Shown here: piece by piece, positions 44,889-53,884 of the stretch | How the letters are laid out: the number at the start of each line of letters is the position of its first letter | Position numbering within the stretch: position 1 is the first letter of the stretch | NCBI GenBank assembly: GCA_031291575.1 | Contig: JARLIT010000196.1 | Location: 1 to 64,000 of the forward strand | DNA: 64,000 bases | Direction: 5' to 3' | DNA from: Ancalomicrobiaceae bacterium | GTDB lineage: Bacteria > Pseudomonadota > Alphaproteobacteria > Rhizobiales > Ancalomicrobiaceae | Translations under genes and position numbers: made by a program | The notes under the pieces: model-generated | Seen by the model: the letters and a program-made list of their open reading frames with translations, nothing else | What the model was told of the DNA's origin: nothing | The model's database searches: none

Positions 44889-45287
44889 TCAGCTTGCCTG
44901 CCCCGACTTGCCGGCAAGTGCCTCCCTGGTCAAAGCGAGCTGCAGCTCGAGCTCGGTCAGATCTGGCCAGTCGCCGACAGCAAAAGGCCCCGCGCGCAAC
45001 CGAGTGGCGGCCGCGGCAATGGCTGCAAATCCGAGATTCGATGCCGCGCCCTTGAGGGTGTGGAGTGCCTCGCCCAGTTCGCTGCGATCGCGGCGCGCAC
45101 AGGCGCCGGCAGCGCGCACCATGAGCCCGGAGCAGTCGTTCCAGAAACTCGCCTCGAGTTCGATCAGAACGTCGGCGCCGAGCTCCGCGACGAGCATGCC
45201 GCGCTGGTCGAGGTCGAATACGGGAGCCCTGGGTACATCGTCACGGCACTGATGGCGACCATCGGCCGGCGGCTGCGGTTCGCTCAT
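44889..45287 (-). CDS. Histidine phosphotransfer (Hpt) domain protein
   Basis: The 132-residue protein carries an Hpt domain: FDLDQRGMLVAELGADVLIELEASF then the phosphorylatable His in LGEALHTLKGAASNLGF. Such proteins relay phosphate between response-regulator receiver domains. It lies downstream of the HD-GYP response regulator on the same strand with 78 bases between. Receiver plus Hpt suggests one phosphorelay, but the sensor kinase is not adjacent. The N-terminus (about 20 residues) is polar and unconserved, so the start is uncertain. Confidence 0.85.
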   Translation of the reverse strand: MSEPQPPADGRHQCRDDVPRAPVFDLDQRGMLVAELGADVLIELEASFWNDCSGLMVRAAGACARRDRSELGEALHTLKGAASNLGFAAIAAAATRLRAGPFAVGDWPDLTELELQLALTREALAGKSGQAS

Positions 45288-45365
45288 GTCGGTTCCTTCC
45301 CGGTGCGGCTGCTCTCAATCGCGATTGCCCCTCGCGGCCGGCGCGGCCGCGGTTCGAAGACGAGT

Positions 45366-46427
45366 TCAGGCCGCGGTCGGCCGAGCAGCGCGCGGCGTGG
45401 CCGAAGCCGGCGCTTCAAGGTTGACGATCTCGTCGTAGCGCCTCAGGAACGCATCGACGCAGGCCGGATCGAACTGGCGGCCGCGTTCGGAGACGACATA
45501 GTCGCGCGCCGCTTCGAGTGTCCACGCCCGCTTGTACGGCCGCTCGGAGATGAGCGCGTCGAACACGTCGGCGACGGCGGCGATGCGGCCGGGAATCGGG
45601 ATCGCCTCGCCGGCCAGTCCGCGCGGGTAGCCTTTGCCGTTCCAATGTTCGTGGTGGCTGCCGGCGATCTCGGCGCCGATCCTGACGAGGAGCGCATCAC
45701 TGCCCGAGAGGATCTCCTCGCCGAGCATCGCGTGCGTCTGCATGACGGCCCGTTCCTCCGGCGTCAGCGGACCAGGCTTGAACAGGATGTTGTCGGGAAT
45801 GCCCACCTTGCCGATATCGTGCATCTGCGCGGCGACCGGGATCGCCCGGCAGATGTCCGCATCAAGGCCCAGTTCCTCGGCGAGGATCCGGCAAGTTAGC
45901 CCCATGCGCCGAATGTGGCCGCCGGTCTCGGGATCACGCCCCTCCGTCGCCCGCGACAGCCGCCAGACGATTTCCTCCTCGCGCTCGACCAGCACCTTCA
46001 GCGCCTTGTCGATCTCGACCTCCAGGAAGCCGGCGCGCTGTTCGAGCTTCTGCTGCGCCTTGCGCAGGGCCAACAGGTTGACGACGCGAGCGCGGAGTTC
46101 GACCGGGTCGATGGGCTTGGCCAAGAAGTCGTTGGCACCCGCGGTGAGCGTCTCGATGCGCACGTCGCGGTCTTCCGCCGTGGTGATCATGACGATCGGC
46201 ACATGGGCGTGGCGCGGCAGAGCCCGGATGGCCCTGACAAGTTCGAGCCCGTCGACCTTCGGCATCACGAAGTCGACAAGCGCAATGTCGAAATCGAGTT
46301 CGGGAAGGCGCTGCAACGCCTCCGAGGGATCCGTAAAGCCGATCGACTGGCAATGGTCGATCTTGGCGATCAGGCACTGCAGAAGCGCAATATTGGTGGC
46401 GTTGTCATCGACGATCAGGGCTTGCAT
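45366..46427 (-). CDS. Response regulator with HD-GYP cyclic-di-GMP phosphodiesterase domain
   Basis: The 353-residue protein has a receiver domain (MQALIVDDNATNIALLQCL, phosphoacceptor Asp52 in IALVDFVMPKVDG, Lys in DFLAKPIDP), a coiled-coil linker (LRKAQQKLEQRAGFLEVEIDKAL), and an HD-GYP domain (HIRRMGLTCRILAEELGL, AAQMHDIGKVGIPDN, SHHEHWNGKGYPRGL). HD and GYP metal residues are all kept, so it should hydrolyse cyclic di-GMP in response to phosphorylation. It is followed by the Hpt gene. The layout resembles RpfG-type regulators. Confidence 0.95.
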   Translation of the reverse strand: MQALIVDDNATNIALLQCLIAKIDHCQSIGFTDPSEALQRLPELDFDIALVDFVMPKVDGLELVRAIRALPRHAHVPIVMITTAEDRDVRIETLTAGANDFLAKPIDPVELRARVVNLLALRKAQQKLEQRAGFLEVEIDKALKVLVEREEEIVWRLSRATEGRDPETGGHIRRMGLTCRILAEELGLDADICRAIPVAAQMHDIGKVGIPDNILFKPGPLTPEERAVMQTHAMLGEEILSGSDALLVRIGAEIAGSHHEHWNGKGYPRGLAGEAIPIPGRIAAVADVFDALISERPYKRAWTLEAARDYVVSERGRQFDPACVDAFLRRYDEIVNLEAPASATPRAARPTAA

Positions 46428-46668
46428 TGGAACCTCGGGCGTAAAGCGCCGTTACTCACTCCCGTATGCTCCAGAAGCGCCTCCAATGCGTTAATTCGAA
46501 TGTATAATCTTAGGCGATTTGGTCTCAATCTTTGATGGAGTAAATCATTCCGAAAGAGATATTCGCGCGCGGCCGGGGGGCGGTTTCACCGCTTGTTAAC
46601 TCTGCCGCGACGCGGCCGGATCGGCTCCGGCCGCGGATCACGCCAGGGCATCGGCGAGGCGATGCATC

Positions 46669-48351
46669 TCAGACGACGAGTTCGCCCGCGAGCGCCTTGT
46701 CGATGAGGGCAATGGTCTCCTTCAACCCGTAGAGTGCGGCAAACGAGCCAAAGCGCGGCCCGCGCTCCTGGCCCAGCAGGATCTGGTAGATCCCGGCGAA
46801 AAATTCCTGGCTGACACCCGGGCGGCCATCCGGACCGTTCTTCTTCGGATCCGGGAAGTGCGTGCGGCCGACGTCATAGGCCGCCGTCTGGATCGCCTCC
46901 GCGCCGGCTTGAGCCGGGAGCGCGGCGAGCGTGCGACGCAGCGATTGCAGGGCGACACGTTCGGCTTCGCTGGCGATGCGGAACTTTTTAGCCGGCTTAA
47001 CGAAGTCGTGATAGTAGCGGATGGCGTAGCCGATCAGGGCCCCAAGGCGCGGATGGTCCGCAGGCTCGATGCCGGGAGCATAGTCGGCCAGCATCGTCCA
47101 CAGGTCGTCCTCGCGCTCCACACTGGCCGCGTTGACGAGGTTCAACAACATGGAGAAGTTGATCGTCGTGGCCGGCGCAGCGCCGTCCACGCCGCCAATG
47201 CGCTCCGGCGCCGGCGGCTCGCCGGCGTGGATGTGCCAGACCGGATTGTTGAGGCGCTGCTCGACGGGTTGGCGCTCATAGGCCTCGAGGAATTGGGCGT
47301 ACTCGTCGACGTTCCTCGGGATCACGTCGAAATACAGCTTCTTGGCCGCCCTCGGCTCGCGGAACATGAACAGCGAGAGGCTCTCCGGCGAGGCATAGGT
47401 CAGCCACTCGTCGACGGTCAGGCCGTTGCCCTTCGACTTGGAGATCTTCTGGCCGTTCTCGTCGAGGAAGAGCTCGTAGTTGAAGCCCTCCGGCGGCCGA
47501 CCGCCAATCACCGAGGTGATCTGACTGGAGAGCCTGACCGAATCGATCAGGTCCTTGCCGGCCATCTCGTAGTCGACGCCGAGCGCCGCCCAGCGCATGC
47601 CCCAGTCGGGCTTCCACTGCAATTTCACGTGGCCGCCGGTCACCGGCGTCTCGAAGCGCTCGCCGGTCTCCGGATCGCGCCAGACAATGGTGCCGGCCGA
47701 GAGGTTCCTCTCCTCGACAGACACCTGCATGACGATGTCGGTCTTCGGGTGGACCGGGAGGAACGGCGAATAGGTCTCCTGCCGCTCGGAGCCGAGGCTC
47801 GGCAGCATGATGGCCATGATCTCGTCGTAGCGCGCCAGAATGGTCAGGAGCGCGGAATCGAAGCGGCCGGAAGTGTAATAGTCGGTCGACGAGGCGAATT
47901 CGTAGTCGAAGCCGAAGGCATCGAGGAAGGCCCTGAGCCGCGCGTTGTTGTGGTGGCCGAAGCTTTCGTGCGTGCCGAAGGGATCGGGCACGCGGGTTAA
48001 GGGACGGCCGAGATTGGCGGCGACGAGCGCCTTGTTCGGCACGTTGTCCGGCACCTTGCGCAAACCGTCCATGTCGTCGGAGAAGCACAACAGCCGTGTC
48101 TGGACCTTGTCGCCCGTCATCACGCGGAAGGCATGGCGAACCATCGACGTGCGGACCACCTCGCCGAAGGTGCCGATATGCGGCAGGCCCGAGGGACCGT
48201 AGCCGGTCTCGAACAGCACTTCCGCTTTCGGCGCTTTTTCCAACCGCGCGACGATCTTCCTCGCCTCCTCGAACGGCCAGGCCTTGGAGCGGCCGGCCGC
48301 CTCGATGATCTCGGGCGACAGGGAAAGGGCGAGCGGGGATTGCGCGGTCAT
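46669..48351 (-). CDS. lysS: Lysyl-tRNA synthetase, class I
   Basis: This is the class I LysRS found in archaea and alphaproteobacteria, unrelated to the class II enzyme of most bacteria. It has 560 residues. The ATP-binding HIGH-like motif is in [16 protein letters not shown] and the KMSKS-like motif is [27 protein letters not shown] and [16 protein letters not shown] are typical of the family. It charges tRNA-Lys with the anticodon recognised by a helical C-terminal domain. No neighbouring gene suggests a special operon. The start [10 protein letters not shown] at 48351 matches relatives. Confidence 0.96.
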   Translation of the reverse strand: MTAQSPLALSLSPEIIEAAGRSKAWPFEEARKIVARLEKAPKAEVLFETGYGPSGLPHIGTFGEVVRTSMVRHAFRVMTGDKVQTRLLCFSDDMDGLRKVPDNVPNKALVAANLGRPLTRVPDPFGTHESFGHHNNARLRAFLDAFGFDYEFASSTDYYTSGRFDSALLTILARYDEIMAIMLPSLGSERQETYSPFLPVHPKTDIVMQVSVEERNLSAGTIVWRDPETGERFETPVTGGHVKLQWKPDWGMRWAALGVDYEMAGKDLIDSVRLSSQITSVIGGRPPEGFNYELFLDENGQKISKSKGNGLTVDEWLTYASPESLSLFMFREPRAAKKLYFDVIPRNVDEYAQFLEAYERQPVEQRLNNPVWHIHAGEPPAPERIGGVDGAAPATTINFSMLLNLVNAASVEREDDLWTMLADYAPGIEPADHPRLGALIGYAIRYYHDFVKPAKKFRIASEAERVALQSLRRTLAALPAQAGAEAIQTAAYDVGRTHFPDPKKNGPDGRPGVSQEFFAGIYQILLGQERGPRFGSFAALYGLKETIALIDKALAGELVV

Positions 48352-48549
48352 GAGGCGTGTCCATGGGAGGAGGGGCGCGGCCGGGATCCGGCCCGGCAGG
48401 ATCGGATCCGGCAGCCGGGTCGGTTCTATCGTCCGGCGGCCGGTGCCGCAAGTTTTTCACGAGTGGATGCGACTGCCGACCGGCAAACGCGGCCATCTGG
48501 CGGGCCGAAACGGCGTCAATTCCCGCCCTTCGGCAGCCGAGCGACGGTC

Positions 48550-50046
48550 CTACACGTCGACGCCAGCCGGTTTCGCCTTGCGGGGCGCCGGTTTTCGTCT
48601 GGCGGTGGCCGGTTTTGCCGGCTCGGCCGTCCTGTCGGTCGGTTGCCATGGGGCCGACTGCACCGGGGCGGCAGCGGCGGATACGGCCGGCCGGGTTTCC
48701 AATCCCGCCGCAGCCGGCGCGCCGGCGATCGCAGAATCTGCCTCCGCCTCCGGCTCAAGTTCCTTTGCCTTCAACGCAGCCTGCACCGGTGCTGCCGTCT
48801 CGGACAGTCTGGCGTCGCGGCGGTTGAACGTCATGACGAAGTCGGCGATGCGCGGCGCAATCTCGGCGCGGAAGCGCGAGCCGTTGAAGACGCCGTAATG
48901 GCCGACCTGCGGCTGCACGTAGTCGGCGCGGCGGACGTCCGGGATATTGGCGCACAGCCGGTGCGCCGCTTGGGTCTGGCCCTTGCCGGTGATGTCGTCG
49001 AGTTCGCCCTCCACGGTCAGCAGCGCGGTCGTGTGGATGGCAGACGGATCGACCTTGCGACCGCGGTGCAACATCTCGCCCAACGGCAGCGAATGGCGGA
49101 TGAACACCGTATCGACCGTCTGCAGGTAGAATTCGGCCGAAAGGTCCATCACGGCGAGATACTCGTCATAGAAGTCGCGGTGCTTTTCCGCCGAATCGCC
49201 GTCGCCCTCGATCAGGTGGCCGTAGAATTCCCGCTGCGCGTTGAGGTGGCGGTCGAGGTTCATCGACATGAAGCCGGACAATTGCAGAAAGCCCGGATAG
49301 ACCGCGCGCATGAAGCCCGGATGCGGGAACGGCACCTGCATGATGACGTTGCGGCGGAACCAGTCGAGATCCTTGTGGACGACGAGCTTGTTGACGGCCG
49401 TCGGCGAGATGCGCGTGTCGACCGGCCCGCCCATCAGGATCATCGAGCGGGGGGCGCAGCGATCGTTGGCCTCCTCCATCAGCGCGACGGCCGCCAAAAC
49501 CGGCACCGACGGCTGGCAGACGGCGATGACGTGGGTGTCCTCGCCCAGATGGTGCAGCATGTCGATGACATAGTCGACGTAGTCGTCGAGGTCGAAGCCG
49601 CCGGCGGTCAGCGGCACCATGCGGGCATCGATCCAGTCGGTGATATAGACCTCGTGGCGGGGCATCAGCGCCTCGACGGTACCGCGCAACAGCGTCGCAT
49701 AGTGGCCGGACATCGGCGCGACGAGGAGGATCTTCGGATCCGGCCGGCGGCCGGCGGGCAGGTCCCGCTCGAAATGGATCAATCGGGCAAACGGCTTTTC
49801 CCAGACGATGCGCTCGGCAACAGCGACGCGCGCGCCGCCCACCAGGGAGGTCGGAAGTCCGAATTCGGGCTTGCCATAGCGCCGTGTCGAGCGTTCGAAC
49901 ACCTCGCAGGCTGCGGCGATCGACTTGCCGTAATGGGTATGAGCGAGCGGGTTCAACGGGTTCTTGAAGTAGAGGCGCGTGACGTCGGCCGCGGCCCGCC
50001 AGGGGCCGAGCGCTGCATGGTTCATTTCGAAGAGCTGGTAGAACAT
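48550..50046 (-). CDS. phaZ: Intracellular polyhydroxybutyrate depolymerase, PhaZ type
   Basis: The 498-residue protein is an intracellular PHB depolymerase: MFYQLFEMNHAALGPWR at the N-terminus and a lipase-box-like VIAVCQPSVPVLAAV with Cys177 in place of Ser, as established for PhaZa1 of Ralstonia. DWIDARMVPLTAGGFDLDDYVDY and QVGHYGVFNGSRFR (His region) complete the core. It mobilises stored PHB to hydroxybutyrate. After about residue 410 a Pro/Ala/Lys-rich tail ends ATARRKPAPRKAKPAG and may bind granules or DNA. The frame is open to 50190, but the ATG at 50046 fits the family start. The phasin at 16318 is a likely partner on the same granule. Confidence 0.93.
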   Translation of the reverse strand: MFYQLFEMNHAALGPWRAAADVTRLYFKNPLNPLAHTHYGKSIAAACEVFERSTRRYGKPEFGLPTSLVGGARVAVAERIVWEKPFARLIHFERDLPAGRRPDPKILLVAPMSGHYATLLRGTVEALMPRHEVYITDWIDARMVPLTAGGFDLDDYVDYVIDMLHHLGEDTHVIAVCQPSVPVLAAVALMEEANDRCAPRSMILMGGPVDTRISPTAVNKLVVHKDLDWFRRNVIMQVPFPHPGFMRAVYPGFLQLSGFMSMNLDRHLNAQREFYGHLIEGDGDSAEKHRDFYDEYLAVMDLSAEFYLQTVDTVFIRHSLPLGEMLHRGRKVDPSAIHTTALLTVEGELDDITGKGQTQAAHRLCANIPDVRRADYVQPQVGHYGVFNGSRFRAEIAPRIADFVMTFNRRDARLSETAAPVQAALKAKELEPEAEADSAIAGAPAAAGLETRPAVSAAAAPVQSAPWQPTDRTAEPAKPATARRKPAPRKAKPAGVDV

Positions 50047-50249
50047 GGCGGCCACGTCCCTCGCATCATCGCCCGAATCGGGGCTGGACCGCCCCGACGC
50101 GCCGCTTCGGTCGTCCGTGCGGCGATCCTGCCTGCCGCCGGCCCCATCAGCAATGATGACTAAGTCTGAGGGGACGCTGCGGCGCAGCATAATGACATCG
50201 GAGCAGGCTCTTCGGTCCCTGTCCAGTTGTTTTACGCATGACTACGGGC

Positions 50250-50326
50250 CTAGTGGTCCGACTCCGACATTTGCATCCCACGCGCCGCGCGCTCTTGCGC
50301 AAATGTCGGAGTCCCAGGACCACTAG
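50250..50326. repeat. Palindromic element, CTAGTGG type, copy 1
   Basis: A 77-base near-palindrome: CTAGTGGTCCGACTCCGACA then TTTG, a GC-rich loop, then CAAATGTCGGAGTC and GGACCACTAG. The ends are CTAGTGG and CCACTAG. It lies between the PhaZ gene and the ABC exporter, together with copy 2. No ORF is present in the 396-base gap. Confidence 0.85.
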
Positions 50327-50339
50327 CAATTCATTGATT

Positions 50340-50417
50340 CTAGTGGAGCTTTGAATTTGACATTTGAGTGGCTCCGCGCAACTCGCTGGGACTCAAATGT
50401 CAAATTCGCTCCACTAG
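50340..50417. repeat. Palindromic element, CTAGTGG type, copy 2
   Basis: A 78-base near-palindrome: CTAGTGGAGCTTTGAATTTG, then ACATTTGAGT, a 21-base loop, then ACTCAAATGTC, AAATT and CGCTCCACTAG. It shares the CTAGTGG ends and the ACATTTG/CAAATGT core with copy 1, but the remaining arm sequence differs. The two are 13 bases apart. Confidence 0.85.
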
Positions 50418-50442
50418 CCGGCCAATTGCGCGTGAACGCACC

Positions 50443-51297
50443 TCACTCGCCGGTCGACAGCAGCGAACCCTGTCGGCGGGCGGAGGCGAGCAACGCATAA
50501 AAGGCGACGGTGGCGGCCGCCATGAGCGCCAGATTGATGAGGAAGGCCTCGAGCATCAGGTCGGCGCGGAAGCTGTGATCGATCAGCGCGGCACGCATGC
50601 CCTCGAACACATAGGTCGGCGGCAGCATCCAGGCGACCGGCTGCACGAACGAGGGCAAGGTCGCAACCGGATAGTAGACGCAAGTGATCGGCACGATGGC
50701 GAAGATGACGGTCCAGGCGAAGCTCTCCGCCCCCATGCCCTGGCGCAGCAACAGGCCGGCAATGACGATGCCGACCGACCAGCCGGTCAGGATGAGATTG
50801 AGAAAGAACAGCGCCAATACCCAGCCGAGTCCCCAGATGTTGAAGCCGAACAGGGCGATGGCAACGAGCGAGACGGGGATCATGCCTATGGCGAGCCGAA
50901 CCAGACTGACGACCATGAGCGAGGCGATGAGTTCCGACGGCCTCAAGGGGCTCATCATCAGGTTGCCGATATTGCGCGACCACAGTTCCTCCAGAAACGC
51001 GAAGGAGAAGCCCTGCTGACCGCGAATGAGGATGTCCGACAACAGCATGGCGCCGATGATCAGTCCGGCTGCGTTGGCGAAGAAGCCGGAATGCTGCTGC
51101 ACGTAGGTCTGCACCAGCCCCCAGGTGAGGAGATTGACCGCCGGCCAGTAGATGATTTCGACGACGCGCGGCCAGGAGGAGCGTAGGAGATACCAGTGCC
51201 TGAGCACCATCGCTGCGACGCGCGCGGCGGAAAAGCCGGACTGGTGGGCATGCCGTGGCCGGTCGCGATGCGCCTCGCGCTGCACGTGCCCGCTCAT
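50443..51297 (-). CDS. ABC-2-type transporter permease
   Basis: The 284-residue inner-membrane protein has about six hydrophobic segments, such as ADLLTWGLVQTYV-type stretches, LIIGAMLLSDILIRGQQGFSFAFL, and the family LIASLMVVSLVRLAIGMIPVSLVAIALFGF. It is the permease half of an ABC-2 exporter (drug, polysaccharide or lipid type). It overlaps its ATPase gene upstream by four bases. The N-terminus is basic (MSGHVQREAHRDRPRHAHQ). The substrate cannot be told from sequence. Confidence 0.9.
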   Translation of the reverse strand: MSGHVQREAHRDRPRHAHQSGFSAARVAAMVLRHWYLLRSSWPRVVEIIYWPAVNLLTWGLVQTYVQQHSGFFANAAGLIIGAMLLSDILIRGQQGFSFAFLEELWSRNIGNLMMSPLRPSELIASLMVVSLVRLAIGMIPVSLVAIALFGFNIWGLGWVLALFFLNLILTGWSVGIVIAGLLLRQGMGAESFAWTVIFAIVPITCVYYPVATLPSFVQPVAWMLPPTYVFEGMRAALIDHSFRADLMLEAFLINLALMAAATVAFYALLASARRQGSLLSTGE

Positions 51298-52064
51298 ATG
51301 TCGCTTCCTTCTTCAGCCAGATGCGCCGCTTCGCCGCGACCGCGCGCCACGTCGAGAAAGACTTCCTCCATGTCGCTGCGGCCGTAGCGGGCGACGAGGT
51401 CGCTCGGTGAGCCCTCGTCGACCACCTTGCCCTGCTTCAGCATCACCACGTTGTCGCAGAGACGCTCGACCTCGGGCATATTGTGCGACGCAAGAAGAAT
51501 GCCGACGCCGAACGTGTGCCGGTAGGTCTCCAGCCTCGACCGTACCCAGTCGGCGGTATCGGGATCGAGCGAGGCGGTCGGCTCGTCGAGGAGGAGCACG
51601 TCCGGGTCGTTGATCAGCGCCTTGGCCAGCGCGACGCGCGTCTTTTGCCCGGCGGAGAGGCGGCCGGCGGGCCGATCCAACAGGTCGGTCAGGGCGAAGT
51701 CCTCGGCCAGCCGCCGGATGCGGTCGGAAACGTCGTCAACGCCATACAGCCGGCCAAACACGGTGAGGTTCTGCCGCACGGTCAGGCGGTGCGGCATATC
51801 GACATAGGGGCTCTCGAAATTCATGCGGTGCAGGACGCGCGAGCGTGCCACCGGCATGGCCGCGCCGAGGACGGAGATGCTGCCGCCGTCCGGCTCGATC
51901 AGCCCCATGATCATGCCGATGGTCGTCGTCTTGCCGGCGCCGTTGCCGCCGAGGAGCCCAACGGTCGCGCCGCGCGACACGGTGAAGGAGACGCCATCGA
52001 CCGCGCGGGTCTGGCGATAGATCTTGGTGAGGGCTTCGACGGCGATCGCCAGATCGGCGGGCAT
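51294..52064 (-). CDS. ABC transporter ATP-binding protein (ABC-2 exporter)
   Basis: The 256-residue ATPase has Walker A GLLGGNGAGKTTTIGMIMG, the signature RLSAGQKTRVALAKAL, Walker B VLLLDEPTASLDPD and a switch His (LLASHNMPEVERL). It belongs to the NatA/CcmA/NodI-like group that pairs with ABC-2 permeases; the permease gene follows with a four-base overlap. AAGGAAG is eight bases before the ATG at 52064, so I do not use the longer frame to 52145. It diverges from regB, with about 190 bases of shared promoter region. Confidence 0.93.
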   Translation of the reverse strand: MPADLAIAVEALTKIYRQTRAVDGVSFTVSRGATVGLLGGNGAGKTTTIGMIMGLIEPDGGSISVLGAAMPVARSRVLHRMNFESPYVDMPHRLTVRQNLTVFGRLYGVDDVSDRIRRLAEDFALTDLLDRPAGRLSAGQKTRVALAKALINDPDVLLLDEPTASLDPDTADWVRSRLETYRHTFGVGILLASHNMPEVERLCDNVVMLKQGKVVDEGSPSDLVARYGRSDMEEVFLDVARGRGEAAHLAEEGSDI

Positions 52065-52251
52065 GGACGACGGCTTCCTTATTGGATGGGCCGCACCGGA
52101 CCCGTTGCTGCGGCAATTGCCCGCCGATGACCGCGGCGGCGACACGCTATATAGGTCGATTCCGCGCGCACGTCAGTGTGATCGCCCCGGCACGGCGGCG
52201 ACGGACCACGAGCCGGCAACGGTCAATCGGACCATTCGGAAAGCAGACGTC

Positions 52252-53613
52252 ATGATCAACATGCGCTTTCTCATACCCGACCTGACCGAGCCGGGCGAGG
52301 TTTCGGCCAGGAGCCTGAAGTTCGACACGCTCGGGCGCCTGCGCTGGCTTGCCATCCTCGGCCAGGTGATCGCGCTCACCTTCGTCCAGCTCGGTCTCGG
52401 CTATACCATTCCGGTTCTCCCCTGCGTCGTGCTGATCGCCGCCTCGATCGCCCTCAATCTGGCGCTGACGCGGGCGCTGCCGGCCAACTACCGCCTGACC
52501 GGGCCCTATGCGGCGACGCTGCTCGCCTATGATGCCTGCCAGCTCGGAGCGCTCTTGTTCTTCACCGGCGGGCTCGACAATCCCTTCTCGTTCCTGCTTC
52601 TCGCCCCGGTGCTGGTCTCGGCCGCGACGCTTCCCCCTCGCGCCACGTTCCTCCTCGGCCTGCTCGTCGCCATGCTGGCGACGCTGTTGGCCATCGTGCA
52701 CTGGCCGCTGCCGTGGGGAACCGAGCCGCGACCGGTGTTGCCGCCGCTCTACCTGATCAGCATCTGGATCGCGCTTCTGTCCACCCTCGCCTTCTCCGCC
52801 ATCTACGCCTTCCGCGTCGCCGACGAAGCGCGGCAATTGGCCGATGCGCTCGCCGCCGCCGAGCTGGTGCTGGTCCGGGAGCAGCACCTCTCGGCGCTCG
52901 ACGGGCTCGCCGCGGCCGCCGCGCACGAATTGGGCACGCCGCTCGGCACCATCGCGGTGGTGGCGCGCGAACTCGAGCTCGCGCTCGAACCCGGCTCGCC
53001 CTTTGCCGAAGATGTCGCTCTTTTGCGCTCGCAATCGGACCGCTGTCGCGAAATCCTCAGGAAACTCACCCAGCTCGGCTCGGAGGGCGACCAGTACTTC
53101 GGCCGCATGGCCCTCACCCAGCTGATCGAGGAAGTGGTCGCACCGTTTCGCGGCTTCGGGCCTGAACTCGACATCGTCACGCGCGGACGCGGGCCGGAAC
53201 CGATCGGCACGCGCAATCCCGGCATCCTCTACGGGATCGGCAACATCGTCGAGAACGCCGTCGACTTCGCCAACGGTAAAGTCAGAATCGAGGCGACATG
53301 GGATGCCCGCGAGGTCGGCGTCACCATCTCCGACGACGGCCCGGGTTTCCACCCCGCCATCATCGCTCGGCTTGGCGAGCCGTTCGTCACCTCGCGCGCG
53401 GAAAAGCCCGATGCTAGGGGCAGCGACGAGGTCGGCGGCGGACTGGGGCTCGGCTATTTCATCGCCAAGACCTTCCTGATTCGCTCCGGGGCCAAGATCA
53501 CCTATTCGAACAAGCGCTTGCCGGAGACCGGGGCGATCGTGCGCATCATCTGGCCGCGCGACCGCATGGACAATCCGGCCAATCACGAGCCCCTGGGAAG
53601 CTCGAACGATTGA
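52252..53613 (+). CDS. regB: Redox sensor histidine kinase RegB/ActS/PrrB
   Basis: The 453-residue protein is a six-helix membrane histidine kinase. It keeps the RegB quinone-binding motif GGLDNPF (residues 106-112), the phosphoacceptor His225 in AAAAHELGTPL, and the redox-active cysteine at 265 in LRSQSDRCREIL. N, G1 and G2 boxes are present (IGNIVENAVDFA, DDGPGFHP, GGGLGLGYF). RegB senses the redox state of the quinone pool and phosphorylates RegA to control respiration, nitrogen and carbon genes. regA follows 271 bases downstream on the same strand. The start may be 52252 (MINMRFLIPD) or the ATG at 52261. Confidence 0.94.
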   Translation: MINMRFLIPDLTEPGEVSARSLKFDTLGRLRWLAILGQVIALTFVQLGLGYTIPVLPCVVLIAASIALNLALTRALPANYRLTGPYAATLLAYDACQLGALLFFTGGLDNPFSFLLLAPVLVSAATLPPRATFLLGLLVAMLATLLAIVHWPLPWGTEPRPVLPPLYLISIWIALLSTLAFSAIYAFRVADEARQLADALAAAELVLVREQHLSALDGLAAAAAHELGTPLGTIAVVARELELALEPGSPFAEDVALLRSQSDRCREILRKLTQLGSEGDQYFGRMALTQLIEEVVAPFRGFGPELDIVTRGRGPEPIGTRNPGILYGIGNIVENAVDFANGKVRIEATWDAREVGVTISDDGPGFHPAIIARLGEPFVTSRAEKPDARGSDEVGGGLGLGYFIAKTFLIRSGAKITYSNKRLPETGAIVRIIWPRDRMDNPANHEPLGSSND

Positions 53614-53884
53614 GCCGCGACCAGCGACAGGCGCCTCGCTCCAGGCCACAGCCTTTCAACTGACTGTTCAATGAGTTAACTGCCTGCCCGATGCCGCGGC
53701 GGCGGGCCACGGTCCCGACCCGTCTCGATTTTCTTCGGCTCGATCGGAGAATTCTCTGATTCCTTGGGCTTTTCGCCAGCCCGGGGAAACTGTATACGTC
53801 ATTCTACGGGGCGGTGTCGGGCAGAAGATCCGAGGTCCCAGGGCAAGAAAAATACTCGTCGAACGAGAAAATGGAGGAATGCCC

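Noticed and set aside
48133-50163. Long plus-strand ORF across lysS and phaZ
   Set aside because: It is antisense to two well-supported genes and has a low-complexity composition.
50250-50417. Paired palindromes considered as a CRISPR array or origin
   Set aside because: Only two units, each an imperfect palindrome with different arms, and no spacers or replication genes nearby.
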